The notes under the pieces were generated by a model, which was not told the DNA's origin, ran no database searches, and was given only the letters and a program-made list of their open reading frames with translations. 64,000 nt of DNA. Source: Pterobdella sp. o SKG-2022. Lineage: Eukaryota; Annelida; Clitellata; Hirudinida; Piscicolidae. Made by a program: the position numbers and the translations under genes. The stretch lies in NCBI GenBank assembly GCA_964035795.1, contig OZ038324.1:9277077-9341076 (forward strand). Direction: 5' to 3'. Each line of letters starts with the position of its first letter. Position 1 is the stretch's first letter. Shown here one piece after another: positions 1 through 13,620 of this stretch.

Positions 1-3000
1 GCATGGTACTGTAGTTACTGCTGTTACTTTTTGCTTGTGTTTGATTGTTTTGTTCGATTTTGAATGGCTGCTGGTTCGATGGGTCGATTTTTGAAGGGTT
101 GTAATTTCCATTTGAAAAACTTGTATAATTTTTATATTGGTCTATGTTATTACTACAATTTAGGTTTGGGTTTGTCTTTAAATATACAAATTCCTTGCTC
201 TGTGATTGACCCATTTGCAGCTCCAAAGCTTTCTCTCTGACAACTATTAATGGACCCTAAAAATTAATTTCCATTGGTTATCATCCAAATAACACAACTA
301 AGTAATCTTAAAGTAACAGTGATTTGATTAATGGATAGATTTTTTGTTATTGATGAAGATAGTTGGAAAGTAGCTAATTTTTAATGAACCAAATATAAAT
401 ATATTCTATAAAAAAATAAATAACTTTATTTCCAGCTTCTTTATTCAAGTCTTTCTTTTTTTTAGTCTTTAAAAAATCTTTTCTCAGCTTTTTTTTTCTC
501 ACAATGATGATAATGGAAATAATTAAAAACAAAAATATAAGGATTAACACAGAAATGAACGTTATTAATTTTGTATTGGAGGACCCGAGGATGACTGGGG
601 AAGGTGTGGAATGGGAAGCGACAGTGTGGGTGAGTAGGGTGGTGTTATAAAGGGAACCTTCCTCGTCATACTCATCCTCATACTCATAATCTTCTTCTTC
701 TTTGTCATATTCGTACATGAAGATTGTGGGTTGTGTAGATGGCTTTGTTATTTTTAGTTTCTTTTTCGCTTCTTCTTTTAGTGGATTTGCTAAAATTATT
801 AGTTAAATATATAATAAAAATCAGTCAAATTGTTTTTAAAACTGGTATGGAATAAATGAAAAGATGATAAACTAATAATAATTAAAATATTATTGATAAT
901 TAAATAATTGAAAAAATAAAGAAATAATTCGAATTTGAGTCACAAGTCTCACCTGATTTGAAAGACACCTCACTGATTAGCAACCACTGGTTCTTAAACT
1001 CAACCACGAAACTCAAATGCTTCGCTACAATCATATTGAGGTTGATGGTAACATCGCATATGTGAAACAAGGAAGGATGATTGTTTTGGGATGACACCAC
1101 TTCAATTTGTGAAGGCTTATTATTTGACAGAATCTCTATGTTATTCAATCTTTCGTCTTTGTTTTTTTCTATTGTGATTTTGTGTTTTGGTTTTTTTTTG
1201 TTTTTGAATTTTTCGTTTTCACTGTTATGTTTGTCTACCATGTTAGAGGATTTTTGCTTGTTTGGTGTGGTTATAACGAAGTCTGACTGACTGAAAACAA
1301 TTTCCTCCTTGGATAACACCCCATTTTCATCACTCAGCCAAACAAACAGTTTGGTGAACGGAGATACCTTTAAAATGTAACAACAATTTAGAACCATTAA
1401 GCATGAGCAACAAAAAATATTAAGTCAAAAACAGTTATGAGCATTTAAAACAAGTTTTATTCTTTAAAGATACCCTGTACCAATTTTTTGACAAGCATTT
1501 CAAGATTGAATTTAGTTTTTTAAAGACATTTTATGCATCGTTGTTCTTCAGATTCAAAATTTTAAAAAAATATACTAATAAATATATAAATAAAAGTTGA
1601 ATTTGTCGAAAATGTTAGTTTTTTTTTGAAAAATAAATGTATCTAAAAGTTTTCTTGTTGCATAGAAAAAATCAAAAAATTGAACCTAGTATAATTGCAA
1701 AAGTTCAAGTGAAAGAGAATTAAAGTGCGGAACCTTATCATCATGGGAACAGAGGCATGTGAAGGTGACGGACTTGAACTGACGTGTGCTGTAAGGGATA
1801 GCTTTTAAAATAAATAGTGATATATAATAAAGACTAACAAAAATATTTTTAATCGTTGTTTTATTGTTGAAAAATACTTTCAAATTTCAATATTCCTACG
1901 AGTGTTAGTTTCCAGTGTCAATAACTCAAAAAATGGTTAAAACAACTGGATACGACCAACTTAATAAGAACCTGATGAAGGAAAAGTAGAGATTGATAGG
2001 ACAAGGAGGTTGCTGGCACGGCTTGCGTCGAGTGACGTTGCTCCAACCCACCCACCCATTGCTCGCTTTGGGAGACTGTTTCATTAGAGGTTTAATACAA
2101 CTCAATAACTTCTGCTGTCATTAAACCTATGTTGCATCAATATAAATTCTCGATAAATTTTGCTATCATTGATCAATCTTGTACCAGCATTAAGCCAAAT
2201 TGGACCAATAAAAAATTTGTATTAAAATTAATTCTGTCATGAAAATCTGTCATAAAATTCTGTGATACAAAAACTAAATAGGATATATATTTCCCACATC
2301 GAAAAGTTGGTCGTCAAGGATACCATGGACTCCATCATTTAGCAGACCCAGTCCATTGACCACCTTGCCAAACTCTCTGCTACCATCGTACATGACGTCA
2401 TCAAACCGGAAGTTTCTGTTCAACCAATCACCGTCATGCATGCTGTAAGATTCAAGGTGGTCTGTGTTGGGGAGGTGGGTCAAGATTGACAATAACAAAA
2501 ACAAATTCATAAAAACTTTATCATAATATAAAAATAAAACAACAAAAACAATAATAATATCATCAATAACAACATTTATAATAACTTCATCAAAACAACA
2601 ACAACAACATTAAACCACACCGTGTTTCTTGCACCCTCGCAACTCAAGCCTCAAACAAACAGCTCTGGGTTGTTGAGAAAAGGGAACTATCCTTACACTC
2701 CGTGCTATCATGGGCTGCTCGAATCGATGCAATTTCACTGTTGTTGTGTCGTTGTTGCCCTCGATTATCTAGGCAGGGATTGGTTGGTAGGGTATAGGTT
2801 TTCTTATGTAGCAGGGTTTTAAATATTATTTCTTTGGCTAAAGTGCTTTATTAACTGTAGTTGTTTTGAGAAATGGAAATTTTTTTCTTAAATGGTTTAA
2901 AAATAAACTTGAATTTTTCAGTTTATTTTAGGTTCTATTAAATATCCTTCTACTTCTTGAAGTTCACAAAGTTTTGGAAAATTTATTATAATAAAAAAAA

Positions 3001-5351
3001 CTCAAATGAATCATAATATAATTAATGATTTATTATAGTGGAAACAGAAAATGTGTAATGACGAGTGTGAGAAGGTGGTGATGATAGGATGATGACGTCA
3101 TACTTGCCAATATGGTGGTCACATAAGTTTTGAGTTGAACATAACACACTCAAGATGTTTTTAGTTAAACAATTTTAACGTTCAAAATTTGCATGATTTA
3201 CACTGAGTATTTTTGGCAGTTAAAAGTGGATTAGTGTAGAATTTTTAAGTCTATGTTGAATAAAACGTAATTTAGATTACAAAGATGAATGGAGGTTGTT
3301 ATATGACGTCATAACTTAAAATGATAAAAAAACATGAAAAGTTTTTTTTTGATTTTGTCTTTTTATTGTTAATTATTTCAATATATTATTTTTTTAAATT
3401 AGAATATTTAAAAAATTATAATAATAAAATTCTATAATATTTTATTTAGGATTTTCTACAAGTTTCTACTAATATCAAAATATTTATACTGAAATTTTGA
3501 TTTAAGTCTATTTTTAAACGTTAGAACCAAGTGAACAGATATGGGGAATTACTCGTAAACTTTCGTTCTAAAAACTTTAAAGATGCAATTAAGATAGCGA
3601 TAAAAATAAAGTTTGAACTTGAATCAAAAGTGTAGAGGTGGAAAAAAGAGATTTGCATAAAAGTGACTACATGCTAACAAGAGTGATGTTTATGAATAAA
3701 TAAGGATGGCAACACGAAAAATTGAAAATAGAAAAAAAAATTGCTAAAGACTAAAAATTATATATATAATGAAAAATTCAAAATATACTGAAAACTAAAA
3801 AGAAATGAAAATTTAATGGTGAATTAAATAAATGAAAAGGTGAAAACAAGCACAAACAACCTAACCCACTTACTGACCTGATTCTGATGTGCCTCTGTGT
3901 ATATGGTCCAATGAGATTCGTCCATTCTCTGATACTCAACTCTGTATTTTGGAGTGTAGTCCGTGCTCTATTTAGAGGGGACCACATTAGGTCAGTGTTT
4001 AGGAGATGGTGTGGAGTCAGGAGATTGATTTATAATGAAAACCATAAAAATTATGAAAAAAAATAAAATTTAATTTTTAAGAATAAAAGTGAGGATCAAT
4101 TTATATATATATATATATCCTCCCATTGATATATTTATCATTTTTTCAACTCTCATTATTAAAATCAACGGAATAATCACATAATTAATTCTTGAGGACT
4201 ATATCAGTGGTTGATGAAGATCAGTCTGATGAGTGTGAGAAAACTAGACATTTAACTTTAGTTTTGTTCACACTTATCCATTACTATTGGTTGTTGAATT
4301 TTGTTTTTTTCATTTAACATTTGTTATTTTTATCTAATTTGTATTATTAATGATTCTATTATTTTTATCAATTTGTTTAAACTATTATGATTCCAGACTT
4401 TATTTATAAAAAAAATTATGTAAAAAAATCATTTTTTTTTTTGAAAGAAAAAAACAGTTTTGTAATCAAAAGTAAAAAAGTTCTATAGATAGTTAATGAA
4501 AAAAATTAAATTTGAACAATAACTCAAACAACAATGCAATACATTTTAAATATGTCTGCTAAATGTTTGTGAAATAAAATGAGAATCAAAAAAATAAGAT
4601 AAAATGAATGTAATAACATAAAAAACAAGAAATGAGATAAAAAAATAATGATAACAAAACAATGTTAATAAAAATAAAAGTAATAATAACTTGATTATGA
4701 GGGAACCTTCCTTGAGTTTCAATGCCTGTTATCCAATGAGAACCTCCTGCATAATAATAATACTGAATGCAATAATAATAATAAAAATATAAATAAAAAT
4801 GAAGTTAGTACTAATGAGAAAGAAATATTAAAAGCAACATATTTAGTGATATTATAAAAAGAATAAAATAACAATTAAAAAAATAATGGTTGACCCAGTT
4901 GCACAGAGACCCATTCATAGGAGTTGACACTGACCACCTTCTCTGGACACCAACCTCCTGGTTTGTTCAGTCTGGGTGGGTGGAGTTTGGTTGGGGGGAA
5001 TTGGTGGGTGGGTGGATGGACCAACCTTGGAAATGATGAAGATGCTGAAAAATCCTTCATTACTGAACTCATCTGAAGTTTAAGTTTTCATTTTAAATAT
5101 AATATTTTTCGGTCCTTTTTTTGGTGCAATGGAAATAGAAATTAATATTTCTATATGCATAATCAAATATTATCTTTACCAATATCATTCTTTAGCATAA
5201 TATTCTTAACATCATACCTTCATTGTTATTCTCATTGACTTTATAATCAATATGTAGTTATAAGTACAAATATATTCAAAAGAACCCTCCACCTTGATAG
5301 CACTGTCCCTTATGTGACCAGACTCCAAGCCCAGCTTGCCAAAGCACCAAT
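1..5351 (-). CDS. Ddr: Discoidin domain receptor (DDR) tyrosine kinase, ectodomain to juxtamembrane, partial
   Basis: Collagen-binding receptor tyrosine kinase by family. Coding exons read on the minus strand: 5293-5351, 4895-5054, 4691-4746, 3874-3967, 2621-2737, 2298-2461, 1972-2075, 1734-1788, 953-1367, 425-789 and about 1-243. Junction phases agree, except the last (425 to about 243), where the acceptor is uncertain. The F5/8C discoidin domain shows LGLESGHIRDSAIK, then DFSASSSF, WCPEK, VQLG, GIETQGR, YRVEYQ and PMIARSVRIVP, ending VCLRLELRGC. The second (discoidin-like) domain shows YDGS, NGLGLLNDGV, VGWSN and FKNQWLLISEVSF, all DDR signatures. Exon 425-789 carries an acidic Tyr-rich stalk (EYEDEYDEEG), one transmembrane helix and a basic stop-transfer. 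Exon 1-243 stays open with a polar Asn/Gln/Ser-rich cytoplasmic juxtamembrane stretch. The kinase domain lies left of base 1; the signal-peptide exon was not found. Divergent from POLR3C. DDR1 versus DDR2 cannot be told. Confidence 0.9.
425..789 (-). CDS. Ddr: DDR exon: stalk, transmembrane helix, stop-transfer
   Basis: Starts at acceptor TTTTAG with the phase left by the SFKSG exon (ANPLKEEAKKKLK). It continues through an acidic tract (EEEDYEYEDEYDEE), a Ser/Thr-rich stalk and a helix of about 22 Ile/Leu/Phe residues, followed by VRKKKLRK. A single-pass type I topology with cytoplasm after the Lys/Arg cluster fits a receptor kinase. The donor (GTTATT at 424) is weak, so the 3' boundary is less certain than the helix itself. 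Confidence 0.8.
953..1367 (-). CDS. Ddr: DDR exon with Lys-rich insertion in the membrane-proximal domain
   Basis: This exon is open from an acceptor (AAAG) before residues VSPFTKLFVWLSD to a GTGAGA donor after SFKSG. Its two ends match the second DDR domain: the start continues the strand region after FKSVTFTC, and the end is WLLISEVSF (mammalian WLLFSEISF/WMMFSEITF type). Between them sit roughly 65 residues rich in Lys, Asn, Ser and Glu, with a run like KFKNKKKPKHKITIEKNK. No match to a known domain is evident, and vertebrate DDRs are shorter here. It may be a disordered surface loop. It is in frame and uninterrupted, so it is not an intron by default, although a retained cryptic intron inside the exon cannot be excluded. 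Confidence 0.8.
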
Positions 5352-8194
5352 CTGAAAATTGGCCAGTCTAATACAAACAATTCATATATACCAAGTTTGT
5401 TTTGCAAGTGGATTGAGACAAAAAGTATTGTAACTGATGTCTTTGTATTTTTTTTCTACTTTATTTAACTTTGTTATGGTGTATTTTATGAATGAAATAG
5501 TGAAGTTTATTGTAATTTAAGACAGAACTTTGTTTTTTTAAATTTTTTTTCTTTATTTGATTGTAATTTATTTATTAATTGTATATTCCAAGAAAGTTTC
5601 TAATCTTGTATCAGTGATCTTTGTTTAAAGGAAATAAAATCAGATAATGCTATCAAGACTCGCAGTTTACGCTACTCTACTGGGGAAAAATTGATTAGCA
5701 AAAAAAAACAATGAACTAGAAACTGAATTGTTTTTACATTAGTTATATCGGAATAACATAAAATTAAGATTTAAACGATAAAAAAATATCTTATTAATAG
5801 ATGGAAATTATCAAAAATATAAAAAAGTATTAAAAAATGAAGAAAACGAAAATAAGAATAATAATAACAAAATCCAATAATTAAATAAAACAATAATAAA
5901 GAAATAAAATAAAAATAATAGTAAAAACTAAAATAATAATAAGTATGATTAAATGATGGTTAAATGGTCTCAAGGTTTGTTTTGACATGCGCAGTTAAGC
6001 TCCAATTAGCGCTACTACTATCATCACCACCATCCTTTCATTATGCCATCAATAAAAGCAACTTCCACCAGTGTCAGTGCTGTGAAACACTACACATGTT
6101 AGATGTTTATTATTATTATTTTTTCTATTTTTATTTTTTTTTACAATTATTATTTTATCATTATTGTTGTTGTTTCTATTATTACTTCTATCATTGTTTT
6201 TATTATTTCATTGAAAATATTTTTTAAAAGATAATATTAATATTATTAAAAATATAATTAAACTCTTATTTCATAATTATTATGTAATTATTTCATGGCC
6301 GTCCCAATATTATTATATGCCAACCGTATATATTCCCGGCTAATGTATGTACTTTTTCGATTGATCTTATTCTGAGCACATTGCTTCATAATTATGCATT
6401 TAATAAAATAATTAATATTCAAAAACGTACTTGATAATGTAAGTTAAACTTACGCAAGCACTTTTATAATATTAATCTTCTTTGTTTCCTCTATATCGTA
6501 CTCAAACTAACATAAAATGATATTTGTATACATACATACAAAGTCAGTGCGCCTATATATTTTAATACAAATATACAGAATAAAGGCTCATGAATGTAAT
6601 TTTATAGATATATACAAAATAAAACTCATTTTTATAATTATATACATATATACAGAGTAAACACATTTATCCACATACACATATATTTGTGTTATGTTGA
6701 TTGGTAATTATATACATGTGTAGAATGGCGTTTATTTTTATAAATTCATGTAGGAGTATGTATTGTTAGACAAAGTTAAAACGAGTAATTTAAAAAGGAT
6801 GGAGTGATGAATGGGTGGTTGGATGAATTGGTGGATGAATGAATCAATTAATGAATAGGTGGGTGGGTGAATTGATGGATGGATAGATTAAAGAACGGAT
6901 AAACTAAAAAGTGGCGAATTAATGAGATGAAGATGAATGGAAGATATGAATGAATTGAAACAAAATATATGAAAAAATATATAAATAGTAATAAATTAAA
7001 TATGGGGGGATGAATGGATGGATTGATGGGTAAATGATGAATGGATGAATTAATGGATAGATAAGTATAGTGCAGATAGATGGATGTGTTAGTGGTGGGT
7101 GGGAAGTGGAAAGAATTAATACACGGAGGAATGGTCGGGTTTACGTTTTACGCTCTATGAAGAAAGATAATTAAATTAGGCTCTGAATGGACGAATAACT
7201 TTGCATATTTAGATATAAGATAAAAAAGATCGTAAAAAAAAACATGGAAAAAAGTAAGATTGATGAAAGAACAAGTTTGTGGGTGAATAAAAGAGAAATA
7301 ATGATAATTAACTGAACGAATGATGGTTTGAAGGATGGATAAATGAATGGATGGGTGGATGGATGGATGGATGGATGGTAGATGGGTTGGTTTATTTAAT
7401 GACTAGAAACTTTTTAAAAAAATACCCAACAAAAACTGGATGTTTAATTATCATTCATAATGAATCATCAGTCGTATTTTGATTTCAAGTTTAAAATTAT
7501 ATTAAAATTTCTTTTCAACTCACCTTTTGCGTTACAAACAGAAAATAAAATTGGCAAAAACTTAATAAAATGCAGTATATCCGAGTGTTTTTTACACATT
7601 TCTACTCTTAAACGTTCAAAAATTAATTTTCTGTCCACATTTTTCAGTAATGATTACTTTAAAAGATTAAAAAAAGTGTTTAAATCATCCAATGAATGGC
7701 TTTATCAGACGTTTAAGTTGAGAAACAGACGAAGAGTAACACTTTATATAACGTTATATCACTATAACCTTAACTAAAATTAAAAAGTTTCTTAAACTGT
7801 GACAATTACTCTTGGAAGTGATTAAATATAATTTTGAAATAGGTATTTTGTTTTTCAAATAGTTTTATATAATTTTTAAATGTTTAAAACAACTTTTTGT
7901 ATTTTAGTTCCATTCTTTTCGAGATAATTTCTAGTCATATTGTTTCTTCACCGTACCATATTTCGTAATAGAAAACTATATAAAAAAATTTGCGCTTATA
8001 AAATATAACTAATGTTTCAACAATACACAAAACTAGATTTATACTATAATATGAATTTAAAAAATGTTAAAAATATTTTTAGTTTATAAATAAATATTTT
8101 TAAATTTGAATTTTATGAGAACGATATTTAAGTATATATAAAAATTTAATATAATATATCGGTTTACATTTAACCATAAAAGACTTGAGAAATA
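5352..8194. other. Non-genic AT-rich region between divergent DDR and POLR3C
   Basis: No exon with family similarity was found. It should contain the missing 5' (signal peptide) exon and promoter of DDR and the promoter of POLR3C, which read away from each other. The stretch around 6798-7390 is a degraded GGAT/GATG simple repeat. A 105-codon open frame at 7460-7777 (+) is AT-biased with no recognisable domain and is not called. Confidence 0.5.
6798..7390. repeat. Degenerate (GGAT)n/(GATG)n low-complexity tract
   Basis: Repeated GGATGGATGAATG-like words, densest at 6805-6905, 7010-7090 and 7330-7385. The last block has a pure run of GGAT units. Similar tracts recur at 19808-19975 and, in complement, at 36560-36720. 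Confidence 0.85.
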
Positions 8195-10880
8195 ATGACT
8201 TCAGTTAAATGCTTTCTGTGCGAACAAATTACTAAAGAATATTTTGGAGAAAATGTTTCGAAAATATTCACATTTCTTGCAGTAAATGGTTCAACGTCTT
8301 TGAAAGAAATTCTTTTCAGAGGAAAGTTTCAGAGAAGTCAAGTGAGATTTTTTCTTGAAACATTTATAGTAATAATAATATTAATTTTTTTATTATATCA
8401 GCATGCTACTCAAACGCTTGTTCATCTCTACACATTTTATCTACTAGTGTGAACGCGTATAGAACCATCTTAAATCTCAATTCACAGGTGGTTTCAGCTC
8501 TGCAGATTCTTATCAAGCACAACTTCGTGACATATAACGAAGGAAACGAGGTGAAATACAAATCCAACCTTGACTTCGTCGTTCAGAGGAATCGTCTGCT
8601 TCATTTTGTGGAGATTGTGAGGAGGCAGTATGGGGAGGAAGCAGAGATGATTCTAATGGAGTTTATCAAGCATGGCAGGGTTTTTTTTCTATCACTTTTT
8701 TAATATCCTGTTTAGAAGACATGTAGGGTGTATGCAATCATTATTAGTTGAAACTGTAAATAATTCCTAACATTTTTTATTGTTTTTACTTATTCAATAA
8801 ACATTTGATAGGTGAGAAAAATTAAAACTTGCTTCTCACACATTTTAAAATGTTTTAAGCCATCTATATTATGTATGTAGATATAATATTTAAAGATGGA
8901 GAAAAATGAATGCCTAAAAGAAGTGTTATCGAGAGTCCAGGTGGATTCAGGTTTGTTTAATTAAAATTTTTCAATTCAAATTCTCATTTTAAAAAAAATC
9001 AACAGAAGCAGAATTTAAAAGTAAATTGAACGAAGTGTTTTCCTCGTTGGAAAGAGATTCAATTATAACACCATTGACAATAAACTTTTCAAGTCCCAGC
9101 AAAAGTGTGGAGAAGATGGATAAGGGAAGGAAGAGAGTGAGGACTATCAGTAGTGATGAAGAGGAAGTCAAGGTATGTAAGGCTAATGTGGATTTTATGC
9201 TTAAACTGGTGGACTGCCATTATTAATGTTTCAGACACAATGGGTGATGGACATGCAAAAGTTAAGTGAGTTGATGAGACATCAGAAGATATTACAGGCT
9301 GTAAGGCTTTCTCAAGGGGATGTGGGTGGGAGTGAGTGTTGTGGGACTCGGGGGGTTTTGTTCTAGCTTCTGCGTTATAAGACTGTTTTTCTGTTATAAC
9401 CTAGATAATGGTAGACTTTATTAGCATGTATCGATAAACTGGAATTTTGGCATTTTAATGTTAGCCTGGCAGATGATCATTTATTTTGACAATGGCAAGG
9501 AAAACTGTTCAAGTGTAGGAACAGCAGATCTTAAATTTGATAATTTCAAGTTGAACGTTAGCTCAAGCTGGCAATCTTAAGAAATTTGTCTCAATTGAAT
9601 GGCTTATTCTATAAACTACAATATAGTAGTATGAAATATTAAGGCTGACTTTTTAGCTTCAGTTACTGGGACACTTACAGCAGTATAATCTAATAGGTTT
9701 ATGTTTATTATAATAATGCAAACAGGAGTGTGCAATGATCATGGATGTGATCTTACACACATCCATTTCACCAACATCACACATCCTTAACTCCACTCCT
9801 CCTATTTCCTTCAATGAGGTTTGTAGGTGTGCGTGTGTTTGTGTGTGTTTTGTTGACAGTAAAAGTTTTTCCATTCAGATATACAAAATTTTCCATTGAA
9901 TTTCCATATATTCATCATAATATATTACATTCATTAATCTATTCAAAGATCATATATAACAATTACTAATAATATTTTCAAAGATTATATATAAACTTTT
10001 CAAGCTGATCAACACACTGAGGAAAAAGTTGAAAATATCACCCGAAATCCTGCAGCAATGTCTCGACATTCTCACCAAACACGAAGTCACTATTTTTTAT
10101 TATTATTTTTATTCGCATGATCATTACTATTCTTTTTTTTGTTATTGTTATTAATATATAATCGCAACTGAGTTAACGATTTTTACCTGTCTATTTCACC
10201 TGATTTACCATCTTGATAACTTCTGAGCGCAAAACTATTTTTTTGAACTACATATTAAAGGTAAATGCATAATTATACTATATTGTTCACATGAAGTAGC
10301 GCCCTGTAAAGGCCATCAATTGTGCAACCAAAACCCTAATCAGGGATGACCTTATGGTTCAATACCCTACTGTATTGTATAAACCAGTATATATATATAC
10401 TCCTGTGATATTTAAATGCCAGCCCAAACTTCACCACAACCAGGGTTCATTTTTGATGAAGAGTGATGACAGTGGAGGTGGAATGTATAAGATTGGTACT
10501 TATGAGTTGTTAATAAAAATAATAATAATAAAAATAACAAAAATAATAAAATGAATGATATTAACAAATTAATAATAACGATATTAATTAAATTTAATAT
10601 AATATTAACTAAAGAAATCACTAGTAATAGTAAAATTTCAAGTAACACTAAATACAAAAACTCTCCTAGTTTGCACTACCGCCAACATCACACACACCTT
10701 CACAACTGCCATCACAGATTTCTTAAAGAGCTTCAAAGAGCTGTGTGTAAGACAGGTGCAATGCTGCATTGAGGAGATGTTAGTTATGGTGTTGTTGACT
10801 TTTCCCATAGTTATGGCGATGTGGTGTTTGAGGAGAGTATAAGGGTTTTAACAAAGTTTGTCTATCTATCTATCTATCTT

Positions 10881-10915
<35 letters not shown>

Positions 10916-13382
10916 GTCTATCTATCTATCTTTAGCTATCTCGTACGAAGCTTCTCTTAAGATTACCTCACATTATCAAATAATCCATCATTACCTTATT
11001 TTAACTTTTAAACATATAAAATTTTTATTCTTATTCCGCCATGAACTATTGAGTTTCGAACAATGTTGCCTTTTAGATATGGATCCAAAGCCAAAAACAT
11101 ATTTAACGTGATACTTCGTAGCGTCATGATAGAAGAGAACGAGGTGGTCTGAGTGTATGCATGTGTGCTGCTTGTGGTTTGTGTGTATGTGTTTATGGTT
11201 GGTTTATGGTTGCGTTCATGTATTTATGCTTGAATGTCTAGATGTGTGTAGGGTGCTTCAGTTGTTTTCTTTTGGTATCATTATTATTAACATAGAGAGA
11301 TATACAGATCAAATCAATTATATTACTAAAACACAAGATAGAGAAAAAGTCTCGAGATCCTGAATCAGTTAGGACACTGCTTGCTAAGTTGAGAAAGGAT
11401 TTATTTATATCTACTATGGTAGGGGTGTTTGTGTGTGTTTGTTTGAATGTATGTCTGTGTTTTTCTATATACGTGTGATTGTTTTTTATTGTTTTTTTCA
11501 TATTGTGGCTATATTATATTTATATATGTTTTTTGTTTTAATCCAATTTTTTAGTTCATATACTTTCTAGGTTGCTAATGCATATTTCCTCTCTTTTAGA
11601 GCTTCCCAAAGACCTCCGATTATAACTCACTCAGCACAATCTACCTTTACAAGGTCAGTCATCTTTGATCAATTTTTCCGCACCCAGTTACTGCAACGCT
11701 TGATGCAACATAACCTGATACAGATAGTTTTTTATATTTAGACCCTCATAGTATTGTTCAAGTCTTTTTGTTAGATTATGCATTATATTTTTGGTTCATT
11801 ATATTTATTTTATATTTTAATGTTTTATAAAGCTAAACTTATGAAAAGTTATAGATGATTTGTTTAATGGAGTAACTTAAATTCTCTCATAAATTGACCT
11901 TTAAATTCTTCAATATTATATATGTAGTTTTTTCGCGCTTTTTCACTTTATTTCACATAAGCTCTTCTCTATTGGGCCATTACCCTCATCACTTCGTTAT
12001 GTTGAGCACTTGTAACGTGTTTCCAGGTAGATTTGGAGCGGGTTGCCAGGCTCATACTAGAGTGGTGTTACAAGGTGAGTGAGTCAATTTTCAACAGTGT
12101 TCCATAGCGTCTCGTGTTTTATAAACCAATTTAAGGCAATGAGACGTGGAAAAATCGATAAAATAACTGAAAATCACTGATATTTCTAATTAATTAAACT
12201 AATAAAATAAAATATAATTAAATCAAGTTTTTAGATTCTTCAATATTGTAGCCTTATATAAGCACTCAGAAACTTCATCTAATGATATATGATATGTTCA
12301 AATCTTCCATTCGTTCAACCTCATGAAATGAGATGAAAGATGTTGAACTAGTACCAATAAAAATAATAATAGTATTAATAAAAATAACAAAAATAATATC
12401 ATATGTTTTACAGACGGCCTCAAACCTCATCATACGAAGAGTTCACGAGGTCGAAGCAAACAGGTGATGATGATAATGATCTTTGTTATTTTTATGAGTT
12501 TTTATTAAAAAATTTTATTATTATTATTATTATTATTATTTTATAATTTTTTATGAGGGTTTTTGTAGGTATTGTTCATCTTTATATTGTTATTTTTATT
12601 GTTAACCTTGTTATTTATTTGTTTCTACAAATAAATAATAATGTTTTATGAGGTTATTACAGTTATCATTTTTTTTATTATACTTTTGATATTATTATTT
12701 TTTTTATTATGACCAGACGGCTACTGGAGATCCAGGGCAAGTTAGAGGTGGTGTTGTCCCAGATGGAGGACGATGAACAAAAGGCTGAACTGCAGAAAAC
12801 TTACATAAGCTGTTTGTTTCATTAGTATTATTTTTATTGTTTTTATTAATTTATTATTATTATTATTCTTATTATTATAACTATTTAGGATGATGATGAT
12901 TATTATAGATATAAATTTATTCTTGTTATTATATGAATCCACTTTTACCAGCATCAGAGCAGGAGACACTAATGAAATTGAGAAAGAATATTGACATGTG
13001 AGTTATATTTGGGTTTTTTCTTTATTTTTATTACTATTTGAAAAGAAAAATTCACTTTTGAATGTGCATATACTACTATTTAACTTGATTCTATGCTGAA
13101 CCAAACGTTATATAATGATAAATATACCAAAAATGTCTGACCATGTCATAATTTGACTATGAAGACGATAATCGATGTTGATGATGATACAAAAGAAAAA
13201 ACACGATGGCGATGGTCAGGCATTCAGGGACTAAACCACAAATATAAGATACAATACAATAAGAGAAATAATCTTTAATATGGAACCTGCCCTTCAACAG
13301 GCTGGATTGCAGTGAAGTGCAGTTGGATGAGACGTCGTTTGTGATGGAAACATATCTGCGCATGCTCGGAACTTGCAATTGA
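8195..13382 (+). CDS. POLR3C: DNA-directed RNA polymerase III subunit RPC3 (POLR3C/RPC62/RPC82)
   Basis: Subunit of the RPC3-RPC6-RPC7 (TFIIE-like) subcomplex of RNA polymerase III, nuclear, needed for initiation and promoter opening. Exons: 8195-8341, 8488-8679, 8896-8950, 9006-9172, 9235-9300, 9726-9818, 10005-10085, 10444-10495, 10670-10778, 11077-11143, 11338-11418, 11600-11653, 12027-12074, 12414-12463, 12717-12811, 12952-12997, 13301-13382. Every junction is GT..AG and in phase, summing to 495 codons (494 aa, stop TGA). Landmarks: N-terminal winged helix (CEQITKEYFGE, ALQILIKHNFVTY), nuclear basic stretch KGRKRVRTISSDEEE, the conserved DDSGGGMYKI, YGSKAKNIF, IYLYK, and the C-terminal LDCSEVQLDETSFVMETYL. 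It is somewhat shorter than the vertebrate protein (about 530 aa). Part of that is about nine residues missing between exons 5 and 6, so a small exon in 9301-9725 may have been missed. Exon 10 may end three bases later. Confidence 0.93.
10859..10933. repeat. (CTAT)n microsatellite in a POLR3C intron
   Basis: About 18 nearly perfect CTAT tetranucleotide units with single-base interruptions (TTTC, TGTC). Confidence 0.95.
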
Positions 13383-13620
13383 TTTCACTTTTAATCATCA
13401 TTATCGTTTTGTTATGTTAATATGCTGGCATGGCTAAATAATGTTGTATTATTTTTTTTAAAGCTTCTTTAGTGAAATATATTAAACCAAGCGTTTTTTC
13501 AGTTAAAGGTAGATAATGTTTAAATAGTTGGTTTTCCGTCAAAAAAATAAACGGTGTATAATTTTTTAATCGATAGAGAATATTTGTTGGGGTTTTTATT
13601 TTTTTAAATGGAAGACAATT

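Noticed and set aside
7460..7777. 105-codon plus-strand open frame
   Set aside because: AT-driven composition (Lys, Asn, Phe, Leu), no domain, no splice partner; treated as chance.
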